Positions 24,601-32,161 of a DNA stretch of 43,509 bases are shown one piece after another. The DNA is from Halobacteriales archaeon. GTDB taxonomy: Archaea; Halobacteriota; Halobacteria; Halobacteriales; SKNY01. Location of the stretch: positions 1-43,509 of the forward strand of contig SKQO01000108.1 in the NCBI GenBank assembly GCA_007118975.1, read 5' to 3'. The notes beneath the pieces were generated by a model, which did not search any database, was not told the DNA's origin, and saw only the letters and a list, made by a program, of their open reading frames with translations. Position 1 is the first letter of the stretch; every line of letters begins with the position of its first letter. The position numbers and the translations under genes were made by a program.

Positions 24601-24831
24601 TCAGGTCGAGTTTCGTCGGGGGCGGTCGTTATCTGCAAGCGCTTGGCCGCCGGCGTAACACGCAGCACCGATCGCGATGGCCGCAAACGCGTAATAGACG
24701 TTGACGACACCACCACCGAGAAACATCCCCGCCAACCACTGATACAGGGCTTACAGGAAACAAATCGTTCCGAAGAGGTTCAACAGCCCCGGGAAGAGGT
24801 CCTGGGTTGCCACCATCGGCAGTGGCATCAT
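24601..24831 (-). pseudogene. Small membrane protein interrupted by a TAA
   Basis: Two tandem ATGs at 24831 and 24828 open a frame reading MMPLPMVATQDLFPGLLNLF then GTICFL, a TAA at 24751-24753, and then the same frame continues ALYQWLAGMFLGGGVVNVYY to a stop at 24601. With a tyrosine codon in place of TAA (one base change) the product would be a 76-residue protein with two hydrophobic helices. The fragment after the stop has coherent small-membrane-protein character and a plausible polar tail (DNDRPRRNST). I do not recognise a named family. It may be a recent pseudogene, or the ATG at 24727 may give a one-helix protein of 41 residues. Confidence 0.5.
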
Positions 24832-24939
24832 TCGATGCAAAAATGGTGTGAAAGGAGACTTCACGCACCCACTCGGTTCCCGCCCCCCTAGCAATCCAGT
24901 CTACTCCGAACCGTCAGGAACACTCGCCTCGCAGGGATT

Positions 24940-25446
24940 CTACGTCGCCGCCGATGGCGCCTCGACGGTCAACTGCTCCCGCGAGACGGCGAGCGTGTAG
25001 GTCGGTACCAGGCGGTAGGTCACCGCCACGGCGTCCTTGCGACGAAGGTTGGCGATCGCCTCCCTGACCTCTTCGACCGGCGGGTCGATGTCGAACTCGT
25101 CACGAAGGCGGTGAAGCACGGCGACGACACTCATCGATTCCTCCTCGGGGCCCGGAAGCACCGCGATGACCTGCCGTTCGAGCTCGGGCACGCGCAGGAT
25201 GAGACGTTCGTCGTCTCCGCCGCCCTCGACACCCGGTTCCACGTCGACGAGTTCGGCGGCCTCGTCCGTGGCCCGGATCAGGCTGTTATCGTCGCGGAAG
25301 TAATATTCTGAAAGCGTTTCCTCGAGGTAGTGGTGAACCTCGCTGCCGCTCTCCAGTCCCCAGCGTTCCTGCAATGTTGCGTTCTTGGTGGGCTGCAGCT
25401 CGACGATATCCGCGAGTCGGTTTCGGTCACGGTCGGACAGCCCCAT
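24940..25446 (-). CDS. DUF5797-family haloarchaeal protein
   Basis: From the ATG at 25446 (another at 25452) the protein has 168 residues. It opens with RLADIVELQPTKNATLQERW, GLESGSEVHHYLEETLSEYY and YYFRDDNSLIRATDEA, the signature I recall for DUF5797. The C-terminal half (VAVLHRLRDEFDIDPPVEEV, IANLRRKDAVAVTYRLVPTY) looks like a second winged helix, so a DNA-binding role is possible. No catalytic residues stand out. The 5' extension to 25647 overlaps the lactonase gene and is not family-like. The lactonase gene ends 35 bp upstream on the same strand, so they may share a transcript. Confidence 0.8.
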   Translation of the reverse strand: MGLSDRDRNRLADIVELQPTKNATLQERWGLESGSEVHHYLEETLSEYYFRDDNSLIRATDEAAELVDVEPGVEGGGDDERLILRVPELERQVIAVLPGPEEESMSVVAVLHRLRDEFDIDPPVEEVREAIANLRRKDAVAVTYRLVPTYTLAVSREQLTVEAPSAAT

Positions 25447-25480
25447 GCACATCTGGATACGCGAGTCCGGTATATCGGTC

Positions 25481-26548
25481 TTATGTGATCCGCCCGCCAA
25501 GGAAAGCCAGACAGATCGGAGCCGTTTCCTCGTAGGTCGCCCCGGTGGCGGTGAGCGTCCCGTCGTCCTGATCGATCGCGAACGTGACGATCGAATCGCT
25601 CCGGCGGTTCTCCGCGTAGAGGAATCGACCGGCCGGATCGAGCGCAAAGTTGCGCGGCCAGTGGCCCTGTGTCGACTCGGTTTCGATGAGCGACAGCGAG
25701 CCGTCGTCCTCGTCTACAGCAAAGATGGCGATGCTGTCGTGACCGCGGTTCGACCCGTAGACCCATCGACCAGTCGGATGGACGTGCACGTCCGCACAAT
25801 AACTCTCCTCGTCGTACCCCGCGGGCAGCGTGCTGATCGTGTCGATTTCGGTCAGGACGCCCGTCTCGCCGTCCCGTTCATAGGTCGTGATCGTCGAATC
25901 GAGCTCGTTGATCACGTAACAGCCGCGGCGGTCCGGGTGAAAATCGAGATGACGCGGTCCCGCGCCGTCGTGGAGCACGGCCGGATCGATCGGCTCGAAG
26001 GCGCCCACATCCCGGTCGATCCGATAACTGGCCACCTCGTCGGTGCCCAGATCGGGTGCATACACGAAGCGGTCGTCCGGACCCGGATCGATCGAGTGTG
26101 GATGGGGCTCTTCCTGTCGGTCGGGATCGACGCTCGAGCCCTCGTGTTCGACCACGTCACAGGCAGCCTCGAGCCCCCCATCATCACGAACAGGATACAT
26201 GGCGACCGTGCCGCCGGCGTAGTTTGCCACGAAGACGTACTCGCCGCGACCGTCGATGCTCACATACGCCGGACCAGCACCCTCGCTCGATTGCCGGTTG
26301 ATCTCGGCCAGTTCGCCGTCGGAACCGACAATCTCGTAGGCGATCACGCTCCCGCCGCCGATCCGGTTGACGCTGTACAGGTACTCCCCAGCGGGACCGA
26401 GCGTCAGGAACGACGCCGATGGCACGGGTTCGCGAGCTGTTTCGGTCAGTTCGCCCGTGTCGTCGTCCCGCCGGTACGTGACGATGCCGCCGTCGTCGCC
26501 TTCACTCGATGCACAGAGGAATCCGAGGCGTGGATCTGGTGTTCCCAT
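25481..26548 (-). CDS. Lactonase-family beta-propeller protein (YbhE/6-phosphogluconolactonase-like)
   Basis: A 355-residue protein from the ATG at 26548, which a TATA box 26 bp upstream supports as a leaderless start. It is a seven-bladed propeller of the lactonase family, with repeated blades of the type GEYLYSVNRIGGGSVIAYEI, GEYVFVANYAGGTVAMYPV, DRFVYAPDLGTDEVASYRID, GRWVYGSNRGHDSIAIFAVD and GRFLYAENRRSDSIVTFAID. The motif EEPHPHSIDPGPD carries the conserved HPHS of the 6-phosphogluconolactonase/YbhE group. Inferred role: hydrolysis of a sugar lactone. It is divergent from a Gfo/Idh/MocA dehydrogenase at 26643, a natural producer of such lactones. Confidence 0.87.
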   Translation of the reverse strand: MGTPDPRLGFLCASSEGDDGGIVTYRRDDDTGELTETAREPVPSASFLTLGPAGEYLYSVNRIGGGSVIAYEIVGSDGELAEINRQSSEGAGPAYVSIDGRGEYVFVANYAGGTVAMYPVRDDGGLEAACDVVEHEGSSVDPDRQEEPHPHSIDPGPDDRFVYAPDLGTDEVASYRIDRDVGAFEPIDPAVLHDGAGPRHLDFHPDRRGCYVINELDSTITTYERDGETGVLTEIDTISTLPAGYDEESYCADVHVHPTGRWVYGSNRGHDSIAIFAVDEDDGSLSLIETESTQGHWPRNFALDPAGRFLYAENRRSDSIVTFAIDQDDGTLTATGATYEETAPICLAFLGGRIT

Positions 26549-26572
26549 GTGCGAATCGGCACCGCCTCGCCG

Positions 26573-26617
26573 CATAATCCCATGGGATTCGGCCCGCGGA
26601 CGATCGGTATCGTTATA
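26573..26617. promoter_or_regulatory. Divergent promoter pair between lactonase and oxidoreductase
   Basis: Two TATA-like boxes face away from each other: ATTATG on the minus strand (26578-26573), about 26 bp from the lactonase start at 26548, and TTATA on the plus strand (26613-26617), about 27 bp from the oxidoreductase start at 26643. Both spacings predict leaderless messages. The 34 bp between the boxes include atcccatgggat, a perfect 12-bp palindrome at about 26577-26588, which could be an operator. Confidence 0.5.
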
Positions 26618-26642
26618 CCCGGCCCGAAGCGGCTCATAACCG

Positions 26643-27641
26643 ATGACAACGACGATCCGTACGGGCGTCGTCGGCGTGGGCGGTCTCGGAACCGGCCTCG
26701 CTCGCGCCGCAGCTGGAAGTGAAGACGGTGAGGTCGTGGCGATCACCGAAATCGACGACGACCGCCGCGAGGTCGTCGGCGACGAATTCGGGTTAGTAGC
26801 CGGTGATCGCTTTGCCGACTACGACAGCATGCTCGCACGAGCCGACCTGGATGCCGTCATTATCGCGACACCGCACAGCCTGCACTACGAGCAGGTCGTC
26901 ATGGCACTCGACGCCGGCTATCACGTCCTCTGTGAGAAACCCCTGACCGTTGACCTCGAGCACGCCAGGGACCTCGTTCGACGGGACGACGCCGCGGACG
27001 AGGTGCTGATGGTCGGCTACCAGCGCCACATCCAGGGACCGTACCGCGGGATTCGCCAGCAGGTCGAACAGTGGTCTGACCCCCCGCGGTTCATCTCCGC
27101 GGAGATCACCCAGAACTGGATCGAGGCACAGGCCGGGACCTGGCGGTGTGATCCGACCCTCTCCGGCGGCGGCCACCTCTACGATACCGGTAGCCACCTG
27201 GTCGACGTCGTCCTCTGGGCCAGTGACCTCGAACCGGTCGCCGTTACGGCATCGATGGATCGCTGGGAGGAAGACCCCGGCATCGACATCACCGCGACCG
27301 TTGGCATCGAGTTCGCTCAGGGCGGCATCGCGACGATTTCTGTGTGTGCGGACACCCCGCAAGTGCGGGAATACATTCATTTCTGGGGCAACGACGGTGC
27401 GGCCATGGTCAGCGGGCGGGGCTGGGGCCCGCGGGAGCTGCACACCGTCGCACCCGATGGCGCCGAACGCTATCCCAACGTCCGTGACGAGTACCCGAAC
27501 AAGGTCGAAGCCTTCTACGAGTCAATTCGAACGGGATCGACCCCGCCGGCGACCAGCCGTGACGCCCTGGCGGCTACTGCCGTCACCGAGGCAGCCTACG
27601 AGGCCGACGAAACCGGCAGGCGGGTCGAGGTCGACCTGTAG
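26643..27641 (+). CDS. Gfo/Idh/MocA-family sugar oxidoreductase
   Basis: A 332-residue NAD(P)-dependent dehydrogenase. The Rossmann motif is [15 protein letters not shown] (8-22), followed by [13 protein letters not shown] and the family hallmark CEKPLTVD near residue 98. The C-terminal substrate domain has [18 protein letters not shown] with the conserved D and H of the active site (about 175-192). These enzymes oxidise or reduce sugars, inositols and related polyols. The divergent lactonase suggests the product is an aldonolactone, so an aldose 1-dehydrogenase-like role is inferred. The substrate is unknown. Confidence 0.9.
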   Translation: MTTTIRTGVVGVGGLGTGLARAAAGSEDGEVVAITEIDDDRREVVGDEFGLVAGDRFADYDSMLARADLDAVIIATPHSLHYEQVVMALDAGYHVLCEKPLTVDLEHARDLVRRDDAADEVLMVGYQRHIQGPYRGIRQQVEQWSDPPRFISAEITQNWIEAQAGTWRCDPTLSGGGHLYDTGSHLVDVVLWASDLEPVAVTASMDRWEEDPGIDITATVGIEFAQGGIATISVCADTPQVREYIHFWGNDGAAMVSGRGWGPRELHTVAPDGAERYPNVRDEYPNKVEAFYESIRTGSTPPATSRDALAATAVTEAAYEADETGRRVEVDL

Positions 27642-27700
27642 GGCGGTATCGACTCGAAAGCCGAGACGCTTTAGGCGCCGCTCTCATTGTTCCGGACACG

Positions 27701-28012
27701 ATGGAGTTCTGCGACGAGTGTGGCTCGATGATGAAAACGGACGACGGCACATGGGTCTGTGGCAGTTGTGGCTACGAGAAAGGGCGCGACGAGAGTCGAT
27801 CCTACACCGTCACGGAAGGCCAGGAAACGACCGAAATCATCGAGTCGACGACCGAGGAGAGCGGGCTGCCGACCACCGAAGTCGTCTGTCCGAAATGCGG
27901 ACACAACCGAGCGAACTGGTACATGCAGCAGATTCGCTCGGCCGATGAATCCGAGACGCGCTTTCTGATCTGTACGGAATGCGAGCACAAGTGGCGCGAA
28001 GACGACCACTGA
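27701..28012 (+). CDS. tfs: Transcription factor S (RPA12/TFIIS-like)
   Basis: A 103-residue protein with two zinc ribbons: C4-x2-C7 with C20-x2-C23, and C63-x2-C66 with C91-x2-C94. The acidic pair D82-E83 in RSADESETRF is the catalytic hairpin that enters the polymerase funnel and triggers RNA cleavage. Known role: it rescues stalled archaeal RNA polymerase by stimulating intrinsic transcript cleavage and improves fidelity. The length and all metal ligands are normal, so it is functional. It stands between the oxidoreductase and the convergent methyltransferase gene, whose stop lies 8 bp past this one. Confidence 0.96.
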   Translation: MEFCDECGSMMKTDDGTWVCGSCGYEKGRDESRSYTVTEGQETTEIIESTTEESGLPTTEVVCPKCGHNRANWYMQQIRSADESETRFLICTECEHKWREDDH

Positions 28013-28019
28013 ACGGTTC

Positions 28020-28745
28020 TCAGGCCTTCCGACCGACGATCAAATAACCGGTGTGCCCGACGGGCCGCGTCGACGGCCGCGTGCCACGGTCGTCGATGTC
28101 CAGGGTGCGCTGGATCGTGTCAAACGCCCTGACATCGGCGAGTTCCTCGCGGGCGGCCTTTACGATCTCTCTGGTCGTTTCGACGAACGGCGAGTACGCG
28201 GCCAGGCAGCCGCCAGAAACGAGGAGGTTGTCGGCCCGGGCTGCAAGCGCCGGTGCATCGCCGGTATCGAGGGTGATCACATCGACTGGAGCGACCTGTT
28301 CGTCCTCGATCGCTCGGCGGGCGTCTCCCTCGCGGACCTCGATGCGCTCTGCGACGCCAGCCATCGCGAAATTTTCCCGGGCCACCATCGCGGCCTCGGC
28401 GTCCCGTTCGTAGGTGAGAACGGTCGCACCCGCCATTGCGAGATACGCGGCAAGCACCCCGGTTCCGGTTCCGACGTCGAGTACCCGATCACCGGTACTC
28501 GCGCCCGTTTCGCCCATCACCAGGCCGATGTCCCGTGGGAGCATCGGGGCCCCAGTCCGCTCGAAGTGCTCGAAACAATCCGGGGCCCGCAGTCTGCGGA
28601 CCGAAAACTCCTCCCCGAGATGTGTCTCGAGGGTGTCACCCGGCGTGGTGTCGGGGGGAATGGCCAAAACTCCGAGATCGGTCTGGAGTTCGCCACCCGC
28701 CTCGACGACATATTCGCGATCCTCGTGACGGACAAGCAGCGCCAC
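28020..28745 (-). CDS. trmI: tRNA (adenine-N1)-methyltransferase, TrmI type
   Basis: The GTG at 28745 is chosen because it begins one base after the stop of the upstream NAC gene and the family N-terminus (VALLVRHEDREYVVEAG) starts there; the open frame continues upstream only by accident. The protein has 241 residues. The SAM fold begins with VLDVGTGTGVLAAYLA at about 99-114, after an N-terminal small beta domain, and the motif DVITLDTGDAP fits the TrmI catalytic region. Known role: methylation of A57/A58 in the tRNA T-loop. Translational coupling to NAC is likely. Confidence 0.87.
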   Translation of the reverse strand: MALLVRHEDREYVVEAGGELQTDLGVLAIPPDTTPGDTLETHLGEEFSVRRLRAPDCFEHFERTGAPMLPRDIGLVMGETGASTGDRVLDVGTGTGVLAAYLAMAGATVLTYERDAEAAMVARENFAMAGVAERIEVREGDARRAIEDEQVAPVDVITLDTGDAPALAARADNLLVSGGCLAAYSPFVETTREIVKAAREELADVRAFDTIQRTLDIDDRGTRPSTRPVGHTGYLIVGRKA

Positions 28746-28746
28746 G

Positions 28747-29121
28747 TCACTCGAGGCTGGCAATCGCCGCTGCCAGGTCACCGTCAGTGTCCTCGAGCGC
28801 GGCCCGTGCATCCTCGGCTGATGCCCCCGTTCGACTCGCGACGAGCGTGACGTCATCCTCAGGGATCGCTTCCGAGGCTGCTGTGTCCGCCGCCGGTTCA
28901 TCTGCTGTCGCTTCGGTCGTTGGGTCCCCGACAATCTGGTACGTTTGCTGCCCCTGGGCATCCATCCTGGTCACGTCTGGGGCGTCGAACACCAGACGCT
29001 CCCCGTCCGCCGTCTCGATGGTCACCCGCGTTGCGTCTAGCTCGGTCATGTCGATACCGAACTGCTGCATCATCTGCTGGAGCTGGCTCGGATCGAACCC
29101 ACCGCCCCCGCCTCCAAACAT
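28747..29121 (-). CDS. nac: Nascent polypeptide-associated complex protein (NAC)
   Basis: A 124-residue protein from the ATG at 29121. It starts with the MFGGGGGGFDPSQLQQMMQQ typical of archaeal NAC, followed by the NAC barrel (ATRVTIETADGERLVFDAPD; TYQIVG at about 70-75). An acidic linker leads to a C-terminal UBA domain (EDDVTLVASRTGASAEDARA and following). Known role: it binds nascent chains at the ribosome exit as a homodimer. The start at 29190 of the longer frame adds a segment overlapping the PUA gene and is rejected. It is followed almost without gap by trmI. Confidence 0.95.
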   Translation of the reverse strand: MFGGGGGGFDPSQLQQMMQQFGIDMTELDATRVTIETADGERLVFDAPDVTRMDAQGQQTYQIVGDPTTEATADEPAADTAASEAIPEDDVTLVASRTGASAEDARAALEDTDGDLAAAIASLE

Positions 29122-29177
29122 GTGTTCATGTTCCCCACCGAATCGGCAAAAGCGTGCCGAAGGGGCAACCCAACCGG

Positions 29178-29663
29178 TCACTCCGCCCACTCGTTCGCTC
29201 CCTCGCGAACCGCGACCGCCATCCCGCGATCGAAGTCCCGCATCGCCTTCGCAGGGAGCTCCGCCCGTCCCACACCGAGCAAGTCCCCAGTTTCGTGGTG
29301 GACCACCAGCACCTCGTCGACGGACCGCACGGCGGGATCGACCGTTTTCACGAACTTCGCGAACGCGTTCTGTCCATCCCGGACGAAGGGGATCGATTCA
29401 TCGCCCACAGCGACCCGGTATGCGGGTGGATCGAGCTCGGCATCGAGCCTGCGGCCGCCGGCGTATCCCAGCGTAAATCGGCCGTCGCGACCGAGTGTCA
29501 CTAGGCGGCCGGTGTCGTCTCGGACCTGGCGGGGCCGGCCGGCCGTCGATCGTGTGATCTCCGGGGCTTCATCCGACGGAAACAGGGCCGCACCCGCACT
29601 CCTCCCGAACTGGTAATCCGCGATCGTTCGCAGGGTTCGACGTTCGGCTTCCGTGAGCGACAC
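29178..29663 (-). CDS. PUA-domain RNA-binding protein
   Basis: A 161-residue protein with a GTG start at 29663 (MSLTEAERRTLRTIADYQFG). The N-terminal 75 residues hold a small alpha-beta domain with GRDGRFTLGYAGG; residues 80-158 form a PUA domain ending VVHHETGDLLGVGRAELPAK. This order matches the archaeal PUA proteins found beside NAC and TrmI, related to the C-terminal part of archaeosine tRNA-guanine transglycosylase. Inferred role: binding of tRNA or rRNA. It is 56 bp upstream of NAC on the same strand, so the three genes probably form one translation-related unit. Confidence 0.85.
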   Translation of the reverse strand: MSLTEAERRTLRTIADYQFGRSAGAALFPSDEAPEITRSTAGRPRQVRDDTGRLVTLGRDGRFTLGYAGGRRLDAELDPPAYRVAVGDESIPFVRDGQNAFAKFVKTVDPAVRSVDEVLVVHHETGDLLGVGRAELPAKAMRDFDRGMAVAVREGANEWAE

Positions 29664-29714
29664 GCCTTCGGATTGTGGTGACGGGACCGATAACGTATCG
29701 ATTGACGCACGTGG

Positions 29715-30212
29715 TTACAGGAGAAATCGGTCCGTCTCCTCGCTCAGGTCGATAAACACGTCGGCCGAATCGACCAACTCTTCGGCGGTCGATTCGCCGA
29801 AGGCGAGGACCTCTACCCGGGCGCCCTGGTGGCGGAGGTGAGAACAGAGCCGCGAGAAGTCCCCGTCCCCCGTGCAGAGCACGACAGTATCGACGTGCTG
29901 ACCAAGCGTCACTGCGTCGAGGCTCATCCCGACGTCCCAGTCGGCCTTGGTCGAGCCGTCCGGGAAGCGCTTGATATCTTTGATCTTGGTCTCGAAACCG
30001 ATGTCAGAAAGCGCATCGAAGAACGTCTCCTCGTCCGGCGACTCCGCCCGAATCACGTAGGCGATCGCTCGAACGAGTTTTCGATTCGCGACCGCCTGGG
30101 AGAGGAGTTCGCTGTAATCGACATTCCGGGAATAAAGGCTGTGAGCCGAGTGATACAGGTTCTGTGAGTCCGCTAACACCGCGACGCGCTGGTCGGGGTG
30201 GATCTCGGTCAT
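29715..30212 (-). CDS. NYN/LabA-like (DUF88) PIN-fold protein
   Basis: From the ATG at 30212 the protein has 165 residues. It begins VAVLADSQNLYHSAHSLY, with the D and N of the NYN active site; later acidic residues are in KADWDVGMSLDAVTL and LCTGDGDFSRLCSHLRHQG, completing the metal site. This is the LabA/DUF88 branch of the PIN-like fold. Family knowledge: such proteins are ribonucleases or nucleic-acid-binding proteins. All acidic positions are kept. The upstream in-frame codons to 30272 are not family-like. It is divergent from the lysine operon and may share the AT-rich promoter near 30280. Confidence 0.88.
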   Translation of the reverse strand: MTEIHPDQRVAVLADSQNLYHSAHSLYSRNVDYSELLSQAVANRKLVRAIAYVIRAESPDEETFFDALSDIGFETKIKDIKRFPDGSTKADWDVGMSLDAVTLGQHVDTVVLCTGDGDFSRLCSHLRHQGARVEVLAFGESTAEELVDSADVFIDLSEETDRFLL

Positions 30213-30276
30213 ACAGGCGCTGTGTTGCCGATCGGGAAAGCTGTTGGGCACCGATGCGCCCGGGCGGTCCAAAACC

Positions 30277-30284
30277 TATATATT
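30277..30284 (+). promoter_or_regulatory. TATA box, probable lysine-operon promoter
   Basis: TATATATT is the strongest AT box in this gap. On the plus strand it predicts a start of transcription near 30307 and so a leader of about 175 bases before dapA. Read on the minus strand it could serve the NYN gene with a leader of about 40 bases. Confidence 0.45.
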
Positions 30285-30316
30285 CTACAATCGGAAATCA
30301 TTCCGTCAATGTCCTC

Positions 30317-30364
30317 GTCGACACGCGATTGCGACGGCCGGATTCTACGGGGATGCGTGTCGAC
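30317..30364 (+). promoter_or_regulatory. Leader inverted repeat upstream of dapA
   Basis: A perfect 10-bp inverted repeat, gtcgacacgc at 30317-30326 and gcgtgtcgac at 30355-30364, encloses 28 bases that hold a smaller ccg/cgg hairpin. It lies just after the predicted transcription start and about 120 bp before dapA. It could be an RNA stem-loop in a regulated leader or a protein-binding site. Confidence 0.45.
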
Positions 30365-30482
30365 CCTTCCGAAGCGCCGGCTCGACTGAGGATTCACGGC
30401 GGAGCTGGCACCTTCGTCGTGGGTCCGCCCGGTGTATCACCGCCTGAACTATCCCTCGAGATCAACGTACCCACCACGACAC

Positions 30483-31397
30483 ATGACAACCCACGAACGA
30501 CTCACCCACGGCGTGTTCCCGGCAATGATCACGCCGTTCGATTCGAACGAAGACATCGACCACGAACAGCTCGCTGCCGAGGCGCAACGACTCGAAGCCG
30601 CGGGCGTCGACGGACTCGTCCCCGTCGGCTCCACGGGCGAGAGTGCGACGCTTAGTCACCAGGAACACGTCGACGTCGTCGAGACAGTCATCGACGCAGT
30701 CGACGACGTACCGGTGATTGCCGGGAGCGGTTCCAACAACACCCGGGAAGCGTTGGAACTCTCCCGACAGGCAGCGGATGCCGGCGCGGATGCCCTGTTG
30801 CTCATCGCACCCTACTACAACAACCCGGAACCGCAGGGATTCGTCCGCCATTACGAAACCATCGCAGACGAGGTCGACTGTCCGCAGATCCTCTATAACG
30901 TCCCCGGTCGGACGGGACGAAACATGGACCCTGACGCGACGGTCGAACTGGCACACCACGAGAACATCATCGGGTACAAGGCCGCCAGTGGCGACCTCGG
31001 GCAGATATCGGAAATCGTCGAACGGACGAGCGAGGCGGAGTTCTCCGTGATCTCCGGCGACGACGGACTGACCCTCCCCATCATGTCGGTCGGCGGGACG
31101 GGCGCGATTAGCGTGGCCGCGAACGTCGCGCCCGAACTGGTCGGCCAGCAAGTCGGTGCGATGGATGCCGGTGACCTGGGACGAGCCCAGGAGCTGCAGG
31201 CAACCCTCGGACCGCTGTATCGCGGTCTGTTCGTCGAGACGAACCCGATCCCGGTCAAGGAAGCCCTCGCGATGTCGGGGTACTGTGAACCCGTTCTCCG
31301 TTCCCCCCTGACAAGGCTATCCGCGGGATACCGGGACGGGTTGCGGTCGATGCTCGAGGAGCTCGCGGCCGTTTCGGGCGAGGTTTCACTGGAATGA
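30483..31397 (+). CDS. dapA: 4-hydroxy-tetrahydrodipicolinate synthase
   Basis: A 304-residue TIM-barrel enzyme from the ATG at 30483. It shows GVFPAMITPFDSNEDID, the pyruvate-binding GSTGESATLSHQEH (about 45-58), LLIAPYYNNPEPQGFV, the catalytic tyrosine in LYNVPGRTGRN, and the Schiff-base lysine in IIGYKAASGDL at about 163. Known reaction: condensation of pyruvate and aspartate semialdehyde, the first step of lysine/DAP synthesis. It leads a tightly overlapping operon; its TGA overlaps the ATG of dapB. DapA-like proteins also include KDG aldolases, but the operon settles the call. The extension to 30432 is leader sequence. Confidence 0.95.
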   Translation: MTTHERLTHGVFPAMITPFDSNEDIDHEQLAAEAQRLEAAGVDGLVPVGSTGESATLSHQEHVDVVETVIDAVDDVPVIAGSGSNNTREALELSRQAADAGADALLLIAPYYNNPEPQGFVRHYETIADEVDCPQILYNVPGRTGRNMDPDATVELAHHENIIGYKAASGDLGQISEIVERTSEAEFSVISGDDGLTLPIMSVGGTGAISVAANVAPELVGQQVGAMDAGDLGRAQELQATLGPLYRGLFVETNPIPVKEALAMSGYCEPVLRSPLTRLSAGYRDGLRSMLEELAAVSGEVSLE

Positions 31398-32161
31398 CGC
31401 GGCTGGCGGTGACCGGCGCAACCGGGACGATGGGCTCGACCGTGCTCGAACTGGCGAAGGATCGGGCGGACATCTCCGTCGGGCTAGCAATCAGCCGGAG
31501 CGGGACCGATAAGACAGTCGCCGGTGTGGCGGTTCGATCTGCAGAGACGCTGCCGGCTGGACTCGGCGAGGAATCGATCGACGTGCTGGTCGACTTCACG
31601 GGACCCGATTCGAGCGTCGAATACGTCGAACGGGCCGCGGATGCGGGCGTTGCCGCCGTCGTCGGGACCACCGGCTTTACCGAGGCACAGCGGGACCGGC
31701 TTCGAAGTGCCGCCGAACGCGAGCCGGTCCTGGTTGCCGCGAACTTCTCGCGAGGGGTTCGTGCACTCCACGCCGCCCTCGAACCCGTCCTCGAACGGCT
31801 CGCGGCCTACGACATCGAAGTCACCGAAACCCATCACAACCGCAAGCGGGACGCACCCAGCGGAACGGCAACGGAGCTGCTCGAGACGATCGAAACGAGT
31901 CGCGAAAGCAAAACTCGCGTGCACGGTCGGGTGGGAGAACAGCCACGCCAAGCGGGCGAAATCGGGGTCCACGCACGGCGAGCGGGGACGATTGCTGGCG
32001 AGCACGAGATCCTGCTCGCCGGGGACGGCGAAGCCCTGACGCTCACCCACCGGGCCGAATCACGGGCAGTCTTCGCGGCCGGCGCGCTCGATGCCGCCGT
32101 CTGGCTCGAGGGACGCGAATCCGGTTGGTATTCCTTCGAGGAGGTGTTGACGTCGCCATGA
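31394..32161 (+). CDS. dapB: 4-hydroxy-tetrahydrodipicolinate reductase
   Basis: A 255-residue enzyme that starts in the ATGA overlap with dapA. The nucleotide fold starts LAVTGATGTMGSTVLELA, with the middle VDFTGPDSSVEYVE and VVGTTGFTEAQ. The catalytic and substrate motif is ETHHNRKRDAPSGTA, with the conserved HHxxKxDxPSGT. Known reaction: NAD(P)H-dependent reduction to tetrahydrodipicolinate. The first glycine-rich loop reads GATGTMG, the DapB form. Length and motifs are normal, so the enzyme should be active. Its TGA overlaps the dapD ATG, showing translational coupling. Confidence 0.96.
   Translation: MTRLAVTGATGTMGSTVLELAKDRADISVGLAISRSGTDKTVAGVAVRSAETLPAGLGEESIDVLVDFTGPDSSVEYVERAADAGVAAVVGTTGFTEAQRDRLRSAAEREPVLVAANFSRGVRALHAALEPVLERLAAYDIEVTETHHNRKRDAPSGTATELLETIETSRESKTRVHGRVGEQPRQAGEIGVHARRAGTIAGEHEILLAGDGEALTLTHRAESRAVFAAGALDAAVWLEGRESGWYSFEEVLTSP

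Noticed and set aside
25385-26722. 445-residue plus-strand open frame
   Set aside because: It is antisense to the lactonase gene, whose propeller repeats are clear; the plus-strand translation has no family character and follows from high GC.
30598-30610. gccgcgggcg match to the repeat edge in dapA (also near 37715 in purNH)
   Set aside because: Short GC-rich codon match inside conserved protein segments; the hairpin and the rest of the repeat are absent.
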